51,139 bases of DNA, from positions 1-51,139 of the forward strand of contig CAKUFS010000013.1 of NCBI GenBank assembly GCA_934648845.1, read 5' to 3'. The stretch is from an uncultured Eggerthellaceae bacterium. Its GTDB lineage: Bacteria > Actinomycetota > Coriobacteriia > Coriobacteriales > Eggerthellaceae. Position numbers and translations under genes: made by a program. This document shows, one piece after another, positions 26,614-32,034 of the stretch; position 1 is the first letter of the stretch; each line of letters starts with the position of its first letter. The notes under the pieces were generated by a model. That model saw nothing but the letters and a program-made list of their open reading frames with translations. It was not told where the DNA came from and did not search any database.

Positions 26614-27549
26614 GTGAGCGAGAAATTAACATATAGCGACCTTGAACAAGAGGGCTTTCGATCGGGTTTCGTTGCTTTGGTTGGCCGTCCGAACGCCGGT
26701 AAGTCAACGCTGCTCAACGCTTTGATCGGTAAGAAACTTGCTATTACATCCGACACGGCTCAGACAACGCGGCATCGTTTCCGCGCCATCATCACGCGCA
26801 AGAATTTCCAAGCGATTCTTGTTGACACACCAGGTCTGCATAAACCCATTGATGCGCTGGGCGAAGAGCTTAACGTCTCTGCCTTGAAAGCGCTTGAGGA
26901 CGTTGACGTGGTGGTTATGCTTATCGACGCCACGCAGCCTATTGGCTCGGGCGATGAGTGGGTTGCAAAGCAGGTGGCGGCGGCGCGCGGCGCAAAACGG
27001 ATTTGCGTTTTGTCCAAGACCGACATTGCCACAGAAGACCAAATAAACAAGCAGCGTGATGCAGCCGATAAACTTTGCGCCTGGGATGCTATGGTGGCGC
27101 TTTCGTCGGTTTCGGGCAAAAATATCGATGCATTCCTTGAGGAAATGCTGTACTTCCTGCCCGAGGGTCCGGCATGGTTTCCGCCTGATATGGAAACCGA
27201 CCAACCGCTGGAAGTGCTTATTGCTGAGTTTATCCGCGAGAAGATTCTGCGTTCATTTGATGATGAAGTGCCGCACGCGATTGGCGTTCAATGCGAAGAG
27301 TTCGAATACGACCGCAAAAAGGATCTGTATCGCATTTTCGCAAATATTTACGTAGAGCGCGAAAGCCAAAAGGGCATCATCATTGGCAAGCGCGGTGCTT
27401 CCATCAAGCAAATCGGCTCTGAGGCGCGCACCGATCTTGAGCAATTGCTTGGTTGCCGCGTGTGGCTTGATTTGTGCGTGAAAGTCAAGAAGAACTGGCG
27501 CAAAGACGCGAACCAAATTCGCCGCTTTGGTTACGGCGAGGGTGCGTAA
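26614..27549 (+). CDS. era: GTPase Era
   Basis: The 311-residue GTPase binds 16S rRNA and assists 30S assembly. The P-loop is GRPNAGKSTLLN, the switch region is TSDTAQTTRHR, G3 is DTPGLH and G4 is SKTD. The C-terminal KH domain includes IVGKRG-like IIGKRGASIKQIGSEAR and the CRVWLDLCVKVKKNWR ending. The GTG at 26614 is chosen because GAAAGGATTTTCG precedes it and upstream codons are cysteine-rich and not homologous. Confidence 0.94.
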   Translation: MSEKLTYSDLEQEGFRSGFVALVGRPNAGKSTLLNALIGKKLAITSDTAQTTRHRFRAIITRKNFQAILVDTPGLHKPIDALGEELNVSALKALEDVDVVVMLIDATQPIGSGDEWVAKQVAAARGAKRICVLSKTDIATEDQINKQRDAADKLCAWDAMVALSSVSGKNIDAFLEEMLYFLPEGPAWFPPDMETDQPLEVLIAEFIREKILRSFDDEVPHAIGVQCEEFEYDRKKDLYRIFANIYVERESQKGIIIGKRGASIKQIGSEARTDLEQLLGCRVWLDLCVKVKKNWRKDANQIRRFGYGEGA

Positions 27550-27618
27550 TGTTGCATTTACGCGGCTCACGTGGCGATATGCGCTATACTTTTTGTTGAA
27601 TTTTCGGCTTTCAAAGAT

Positions 27619-27651
27619 TTGCCTTGCGTAGGTTTAGGCTACATAAGGCAA
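27619..27651 (+). repeat. Imperfect hairpin in the leader of the PASTA-protein gene
   Basis: TTGCCTT (27619-27625) pairs with AAGGCAA (27645-27651), and GTAG (27628-27631) with CTAC (27639-27642), separated by a 2/2 internal loop. It lies downstream of a TATACT -10-like box at 27585-27590 and 31 bases before the start codon. There is no T-run, so it is a leader structure or weak era terminator. Confidence 0.4.
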
Positions 27652-27682
27652 GTTGAGTGAAACAGATGTTGAAGGATACCTT

Positions 27683-29185
27683 ATGATTTGCCCAAAATGC
27701 AGCAGTGAAAACAGACCAGGGGCTAAATTTTGCGATGAATGTGGCGCCGCACTTTCCGACGCCAACGTGGATACTTCGGCCGAGCAGGCGCTTCCCAAGG
27801 ATTCAGCCGCCAAAACGGTGGTGCTCCCTGTCATTGAGTCTTCCTATGCGTGCGACCAGGAACAATCCGAAGATACGGTTGAAAAGGCTTTTGATTGCCC
27901 CGATCTCATGTTTTCTTTCGACGAGCTTCCCGTTGCGGACGAAGTGATCGCTGCTTCGCCCGGAGAATGCGAAAATGCTAGTTCTGCCGATAATTGCGCA
28001 CTTCAGAATGACGGCGAAGAAGAGGTTCCATCGGCGTTATCTGCCGAGGCTACGATTGACTTGAAGCAGCTTCGCGAACTGCTTCCGGAAACAGAGCCCG
28101 AAAACGAAGCATTCAGTGGGCTTGAGCAGTCGAATTATGAAGAGATGGCCCTGGTGACCCCCTGGGAAAAGGGTGCCACAATGAAGATGAAGCCCGTTGA
28201 GGCAACGGGTAACGCTAAGGCGGACAAGCAGCACACCTTTGTGTCGGGCGAAGATGATGCGAAGCCACACAAGAGCAAGAAACCGCTTATCATTACGCTG
28301 ATTGTGGTTCTGATTGCGGCAGCTGCTGCATTTGGCACCTGGTATTTCGAGTTGTGGGGTGGCTACAAAGTACCCGATGTTGTTGGCATGAGCCAGGAAT
28401 CTGCCCAGAGCGTTTTGACCGAAAAGGGTTTCAATATTCGCGTTGAGCAGGTGAAATCCGACGATGAAGAAGGTGTTGTTCTGCTCACCGACCCGCAAGC
28501 GGGCGCGCGCCTGAACGAAGGCGGCGAAGTAGTGCTGCATGTATCGGTTTCTCGTACCATGCCTTCTATTGTCGGTTCAACGAAGGATGATGCCGATGCA
28601 AAGCTTAAAGCGGAAGGCTTCGTCAATATTACGTATAAAACGGAAAAATCGAATGAGCCCGAAGCAAGCGTGCTGAGCGTTTCGCCCGAAGTTGGCTCAA
28701 AGCTCAAGGCTTCGTATCCGATAACGGTTGTGGTGGCCGAGCCGTATCGCGTTCCCGATGTGGTGGGGAAGGGCAAGGATGAAGCCACGGCTCTTCTTGA
28801 AGAAGAGGGCTACGTTGTTGCCGTTAAGCGTGTGTATACCGAGCAGGAATCCGAAGGTACCGTTTTGTCAACCGATCCGCAGGCAGATGTGAAGCTTAAT
28901 TCGGGAGAAACAGTCACCATTTCCGTTGCCGTTTCGCGTGAGCGAGAGTTGGTGAACGTTGCGCAGGGAGCTTTTGCATCCGGCACGCGTCATACCGTGT
29001 TAGGCGTGAATTACGAGGTGAGCGCCTTGTCGTCGGTTTCTTACCAGGGAAATGATATTACCGCCGTGCATGTTACGGCTCGTCCTTATACCGTGTTTCT
29101 TGGGGTAACCATGTTCCTTGATCCAACCGATTATACGTGGACGGTGTCGTGGACCTCGGATAACCAGATTGCTTCGATTTCCTAG
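27683..29185 (+). CDS. Membrane-anchored zinc-ribbon and PASTA-domain protein
   Basis: The 500-residue protein starts with a zinc ribbon (MICPKC, then CDEC; Cys3, 6, 17, 20) and a long acidic cytoplasmic segment rich in Glu, Asp and Ser. One membrane helix (IITLIVVLIAAAAAFG, about 200-217) follows, then three outside PASTA domains (VPDVVGMS, MPSIVGST, VPDVVGKG) at about 230-415 and a C-terminal domain of about 85 residues. PASTA domains bind peptidoglycan and usually belong to PknB-type kinases or penicillin-binding proteins; neither domain is present. The topology is that of a PknB-like receptor whose kinase has been replaced. AAGGATACCTT precedes the ATG. The specific function is unknown. 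Confidence 0.8.
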   Translation: MICPKCSSENRPGAKFCDECGAALSDANVDTSAEQALPKDSAAKTVVLPVIESSYACDQEQSEDTVEKAFDCPDLMFSFDELPVADEVIAASPGECENASSADNCALQNDGEEEVPSALSAEATIDLKQLRELLPETEPENEAFSGLEQSNYEEMALVTPWEKGATMKMKPVEATGNAKADKQHTFVSGEDDAKPHKSKKPLIITLIVVLIAAAAAFGTWYFELWGGYKVPDVVGMSQESAQSVLTEKGFNIRVEQVKSDDEEGVVLLTDPQAGARLNEGGEVVLHVSVSRTMPSIVGSTKDDADAKLKAEGFVNITYKTEKSNEPEASVLSVSPEVGSKLKASYPITVVVAEPYRVPDVVGKGKDEATALLEEEGYVVAVKRVYTEQESEGTVLSTDPQADVKLNSGETVTISVAVSRERELVNVAQGAFASGTRHTVLGVNYEVSALSSVSYQGNDITAVHVTARPYTVFLGVTMFLDPTDYTWTVSWTSDNQIASIS

Positions 29186-29190
29186 TTCGC

Positions 29191-29979
29191 ATGTCTTCGC
29201 AGATAACAATCGCCGGCGTTGTTCTGAAAAAAACGAAGCTTGGTGAAGCTGACCTTATTGTCACGCTGCTGGCAGAAGACGGATCGTGCGCACAGGTTGT
29301 TGCGCGGGGCGCGCGGAAGCCGAAAAACTCTTTTGCATCTCGCCTGGAGCTTTTCGGCTGTGTTGAGCTTTTTTGCGCGGCAACAAAAGGCTTGCCACTG
29401 GTGCAGGAAGCACGTCTTATTGATGCACATGCGCCGCTTCGTCTTGATTTCGATCGTTCGACGGCGGCTTCGGTGGTGGTGGAGCTTGTGACAAAGGCGA
29501 CTCACGAAGATGTTGCAACACCGCGCTTGTTCCCTTTATGCGATGCATCGTTGCGCGCAATGGCCCAGTGCGCTCCCGAGAAATCATATGGGCTTGCGTT
29601 GGCTACCTGCCTTAAGGTGTTCGCATTCGTTGGCCTACGTCCGCGCTTTTCCGAGTGCGCATCGTGTGGGGAAGTGCTGTTTGAACGCGGCAGCACTACG
29701 GCTTCGTTCGTTGCTTTCGCATCGGCGGAGGGCGGCTGTTTGTGCGACGCGTGCGCTGCATCTGCCGAAACGGTTTTAGCGCAAGTGAGTTTCATGCAGT
29801 GGCTTGATGCGTTGCTGTATGCAACGTTTGACCAGGTTGTTGAAATGGACGTGCCGGCACAAGTGCTCAGTTACGGGTTTCACTTCGTGCAAGATTGGGC
29901 GCGCGTTCATTTGGGTGCTCATCTGAAATCAATTCCGTTTTTGTTCACAAACGCTACACTTGCTGAGCCGCAGTGCTAG
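29191..29979 (+). CDS. recO: DNA repair protein RecO
   Basis: The 262-residue protein of the RecF pathway loads RecA onto SSB-coated DNA. The N-terminal OB fold reads GVVLKKTKLGEADLIVTLL and VVARGARKPKNSFASRLELF. A zinc finger is formed by CASCGEVLF and later CLCDACA in the helical domain. It starts five bases after the PASTA-protein gene. recO near era is a common order. Confidence 0.92.
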   Translation: MSSQITIAGVVLKKTKLGEADLIVTLLAEDGSCAQVVARGARKPKNSFASRLELFGCVELFCAATKGLPLVQEARLIDAHAPLRLDFDRSTAASVVVELVTKATHEDVATPRLFPLCDASLRAMAQCAPEKSYGLALATCLKVFAFVGLRPRFSECASCGEVLFERGSTTASFVAFASAEGGCLCDACAASAETVLAQVSFMQWLDALLYATFDQVVEMDVPAQVLSYGFHFVQDWARVHLGAHLKSIPFLFTNATLAEPQC

Positions 29980-30008
29980 AATGCGAAAAATACAAACAGG
30001 AGGTTATT

Positions 30009-30269
30009 ATGTATACGTATCGTACTAAAGGCACGTGCTGCCGTGCGTTCAATGTTGAGCTCGACGGCGATGTGGTAAAGGAGATCCAGTACTTCGGCGG
30101 TTGCGATGGCAACTTGAAGGCGATCAGCAAAATCGCTCAGGGAATGACCGTTGATCAACTTGCTGCTGCGTGGGAAGGAAATACGTGTGGCAACAAGCCC
30201 ACGTCTTGCGCTGATCAGCTGGTAAAGGCTTTGCGTGCCGCTCAGGCAGAGCAGGCTAAGGAATCATAA
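30009..30269 (+). CDS. Four-cysteine TSCPD-type small protein (TIGR03905-like)
   Basis: This 86-residue protein has conserved cysteines at positions 10/11, 32, 60 and 67, with FGGCDGNLKAISKI and CGNKPTSCADQL. These match the small TIGR03905/TSCPD family, related to the C-terminal domain of B12-dependent ribonucleotide reductases. Free-standing members have no assigned biochemical role; a metal-binding or redox role is an inference from the cysteines. AGGAGGTTATT precedes the ATG. Confidence 0.75.
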   Translation: MYTYRTKGTCCRAFNVELDGDVVKEIQYFGGCDGNLKAISKIAQGMTVDQLAAAWEGNTCGNKPTSCADQLVKALRAAQAEQAKES

Positions 30270-30285
30270 CGCTGCCCTCGCTTCC

Positions 30286-30318
30286 TTGTTGACAAATTAC
30301 CCCACCTTTTGTCAACAA
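30286..30318 (+). repeat. 33-bp palindromic repeat, copy 1
   Basis: The arms TTGTTGACAAA and TTTGTCAACAA flank the 11-base core TTACCCCACCT. It lies 16 bases after the TSCPD-gene stop. Confidence 0.9.
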
Positions 30319-30327
30319 TTCTGCGTT

Positions 30328-30397
30328 GGAACGGGGGACGGAGGTTTGTTTCAATCCATTCGCCTGGCTGGTAACTCCTTCTTCCCCCAAGGCGACC
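30328..30397 (+). repeat. 70-bp composite repeat block, copy A (decayed)
   Basis: This stretch begins GGAACGGGGGACGGA and ends AAGGCGACC. It aligns over its full length with 36672-36738, with scattered substitutions. It is flanked by the complete 33-bp repeat on the left and a partial copy on the right. A degenerate version of the strong hairpin seen in copy B follows it. Confidence 0.75.
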
Positions 30398-30426
30398 TTG
30401 AGCTGACCTGGTTCTAAGCAGGCTTC

Positions 30427-30444
30427 TTGTTGACAAATTATCCC
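30427..30444 (+). repeat. 33-bp palindromic repeat, copy 2 (truncated)
   Basis: The left arm and the start of the core are present, with one C-to-T change (TTATCCC); the right half is missing and the sequence diverges after 30444. Confidence 0.75.
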
Positions 30445-30447
30445 GAC

Positions 30448-30474
30448 GGCACGCAGTCCGGGTTGTGCCTTTTT
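30448..30474 (+). terminator. Terminator-like hairpin
   Basis: GGCAC (30448-30452) pairs with GTGCC (30465-30469) and is followed by five T residues. It replaces the missing right half of repeat copy 2 and could end the transcript of recO and the TSCPD gene. Confidence 0.5.
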
Positions 30475-30508
30475 CTGGCGCGATGTCGCCTAGTTATGTG
30501 ATTTGGCG

Positions 30509-30630
30509 TGATAAAAACGACCCACTTTTCGGTGGATTTTCTTTTTTGAAATCATGAAATATCAACGTTTTCCCAGGTCGTAAAAAAGTAAACCATGGTA
30601 AACCCACAGAAAAGTGGGTCGTTTTTATCA
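30509..30630. mobile_element. 122-bp MITE-like element with long inverted repeats
   Basis: The ends are 27-base inverted repeats with a single mismatch: 30509-30535 (TGATAAAAACGACCCACTTT and on) against 30604-30630. The 68-base centre is AT-rich and non-coding. Size, perfect ends and lack of coding capacity fit a miniature inverted-repeat element or a large hairpin RNA; no second copy is in the window, and no clear target duplication was seen. Confidence 0.6.
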
Positions 30631-30671
30631 TAACGTTAGAAGGATCCATCGTTTTCTGCGATTCGGGACGC

Positions 30672-30782
30672 CCGCCGGCAAGGGCGTTCGCCTCACGACT
30701 CCGCTTGGATAATGCTTCTTTGCGCTAGAGTCCCGCTCAACTTATCCAAAGCGTCGCAGCTCGGCTCAACCCTTGCCGGCGG
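30672..30782. repeat. Nested inverted repeats forming a long hairpin
   Basis: The outer arms CCGCCGGCAAGGG (30672-30684) and CCCTTGCCGGCGG (30770-30782) are perfect over 13 bases. Inside them TTGGATAA (30705-30712) pairs with TTATCCAA (30732-30739). The arrangement could fold into a branched cruciform or structured RNA of about 110 bases. Confidence 0.55.
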
Positions 30783-30879
30783 ACGCCCCTTTGAGGGTCT
30801 GTGTGTCGGGAGTTCGGTGCGCGCTTTGATTCGTGGCGCGTTGGCTTTTGGCTCTGTCGTCCCTTTTTGGGTTTCGCGG

Positions 30880-30898
30880 CGGCATGTTGCCGTTTTTT
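30880..30898 (+). terminator. Short terminator-like hairpin
   Basis: CGGCA/TGCCG with a 3-base loop is followed by six T residues at 30893-30898. The stem is short, so it is a weak candidate; it would end any transcript of the structured region before it. Confidence 0.35.
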
Positions 30899-30905
30899 CC
30901 GCTCA

Positions 30906-31073
30906 AATGTGCAAAATATTCCCGTTCTGGGCACCTCGGGGAGTGCTTTCGGTCCATACCGCGCTGTCTAAGTTGTCGCTGATCTGCAAAAGCCCAGGTC
31001 GCGCACTGCAAGCATCGGGCGAACAAGGGTTGACGTCACTTAAACCTGCCCCGAACAGGAATATTTGCACATT
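30906..31073. repeat. 168-bp element bounded by imperfect inverted repeats
   Basis: The left end at 30906-30933 (AATGTGCAAAATATTCC and on) matches the complement of the right end at 31047-31073 with one indel and two mismatches. The interior has no recognised gene; a 140-codon open frame at 30712-31134 crosses it but lacks a ribosome-binding site and any family likeness. Confidence 0.5.
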
Positions 31074-31127
31074 CGCGCCCATTTTCCGACAAGATGACTT
31101 GCAGCTCGATGATTTCCGAAAGAAGTA

Positions 31128-31160
31128 TTGTTGACAAATTACCCCACCTTTTGTCAACAA
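31128..31160 (+). repeat. 33-bp palindromic repeat, copy 3
   Basis: This copy is identical over all 33 bases to copy 1. It is directly followed by an AT-rich hairpin at 31160-31193 and faces inverted copy 4, 93 bases away. Confidence 0.9.
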
Positions 31161-31193
31161 AAAATCCAAGGTGCTGTTTGCCCTCGGATTTTT
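31160..31193 (+). terminator. Terminator-like hairpin abutting repeat copy 3
   Basis: AAAAATCC with AGG pairs with CCT and GGATTTTT (one mismatch) around a 10-base loop; the right strand ends in five T residues. Its symmetry also allows use on the - strand. Confidence 0.45.
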
Positions 31194-31253
31194 CTTGCGC
31201 TTTTGTTTCTTCGTGATAAGCCCTTGCCGGCCAGTGCGTCGAATCGCAGCGAA

Positions 31254-31286
31254 TTGTTGACAAAAGGTGGGGTAATTTGTCAACAA
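31254..31286 (-). repeat. 33-bp palindromic repeat, copy 4 (inverted)
   Basis: This is the exact reverse complement of copies 1 and 3; the core reads AGGTGGGGTAA on the + strand. With copy 3 it brackets 93 bases. Confidence 0.9.
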
Positions 31287-31385
31287 TCGGCGTTACGAGC
31301 GCTCGTTGCTGGAAGCAAGGTAGAGCAGCGCGTTGCAGATACATGCAGCAATGTTGGAGCCGCCTTTGCGTCCGCGCGCAACAAT

Positions 31386-31420
31386 GAATGTGAAAAAGTC
31401 CCCGTCACTTTTTAACATTC
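31386..31420. repeat. 14-pair hairpin
   Basis: GAATGTGAAAAAGT and ACTTTTTAACATTC are complementary at 13 of 14 positions with a 7-base loop. It stands alone in the gap upstream of the riboswitch promoter. Confidence 0.5.
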
Positions 31421-31490
31421 CGAAACGAGTTGCGAAGGGCTGCCTAAAGGGCGGAATCGTAACGAAAGGAGCGCTATCGCCGCAGAGGGC

Positions 31491-31519
31491 TTGACCCCCC
31501 CCCGACTCGATGCCATACT
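31491..31519 (+). promoter_or_regulatory. Promoter with C9 tract in the spacer
   Basis: TTGACC (31491-31496) and CATACT (31514-31519) are 17 bases apart. Nine consecutive C residues (31495-31503) run from the end of the -35 box into the spacer. Slippage in this tract would change the spacing, so expression may switch between cells. It is placed to transcribe the riboswitch and surface-protein gene. Confidence 0.6.
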
Positions 31520-31540
31520 GTACCCAACACAACCGAATAT

Positions 31541-31705
31541 TGAACTGAGCCGTCGGGTTCTTGGTAAGGTGACGAGTCTTTCCAAGTTAGATGAATGGGG
31601 TGAGAGGCCCCGCGAGTCGGTCACCGTGATGCCGCGCCTTTCCTTTGAACATGGGGAAGGGGAGCGGATAAGTCGGACCTCCGTTGCCGTCGGCGTAGGC
31701 GAGAA
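31541..31705 (+). promoter_or_regulatory. Probable cobalamin riboswitch aptamer
   Basis: GAATGGGGTGAGAGGCCCC at 31593-31611 resembles the GGAA...GGUGaaAaUCC core of B12 riboswitches. CGGTCACCGTGA at 31618-31629 resembles the segment CCCGCaACUGUaA. GGGGAAGGGGAGCGGATAAG at 31653-31672, followed by TCGGACCTCCG, resembles the GGGAAGG and B12-box parts. The match is partial, and the usual GCCACTG segment is not clear. A terminator follows, and the gene downstream encodes a transcobalamin-like domain, which raises my confidence. Confidence 0.62.
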
Positions 31706-31817
31706 CCGCCAGCACCGGGGACCCGCCAGCGTAACAACCACCACGCGTGAGCAATTTAAGCGAAGCGGCAAAGCTGCAAAACTGCGAAGCCGCGCGAAGC
31801 GAACGCGATTTCGAAGA

Positions 31818-31855
31818 AACGCCAGCGATCCCATTTCGGGGCCGCTGGCGTTTTT
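31818..31855 (+). terminator. Riboswitch expression-platform terminator
   Basis: AACGCCAGCG (31818-31827) pairs with CGCTGGCGTT (31843-31852), extended inside by CCC/GGG, and five T residues end at 31855. Earlier copies of GCCAGC at 31708-31713 and GCCAGCG at 31725-31731 could pair with the same right arm and prevent termination. Confidence 0.8.
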
Positions 31856-32034
31856 CCATTCTTTTCGGTGTGGGGAACGTGCACAACGCAACAATGCCGC
31901 TCGCGCGAAAGCGCGCGCGTTGGCATAAGCGGGGTGCGCAAAGGCGTGCGGCCTACAACGGGTACGCACAAAGGACGCGCGCCGCACAGGCGGGGCGCAG
32001 GAAAACAAGTGACAAGGAAACGAAAGGAAGGGAA

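Noticed and set aside
30712..31134. A 140-codon + strand open frame in the repeat region
   Set aside because: It starts inside one palindrome, ends at the edge of a 33-bp repeat and crosses the inverted ends of another element, with no ribosome-binding site or family likeness.
31128..31286. A CRISPR array formed by the 33-bp repeats
   Set aside because: The copies are irregularly spaced, occur in both orientations and lie up to 5.5 kb apart, with no regular spacers or cas genes.
31293..31532. A 79-codon - strand open frame ending beside repeat copy 4
   Set aside because: It overlaps the C9 promoter and the 14-pair hairpin. GRKGGSNIAACICNALLYLA looked protein-like, but I could not assign it and there is no clear start signal.
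31747..32034. An upstream in-frame extension of the surface protein by 96 codons
   Set aside because: It would include the riboswitch terminator. The residues are basic and low in structure, whereas the signal peptide and ribosome-binding site support 32035.
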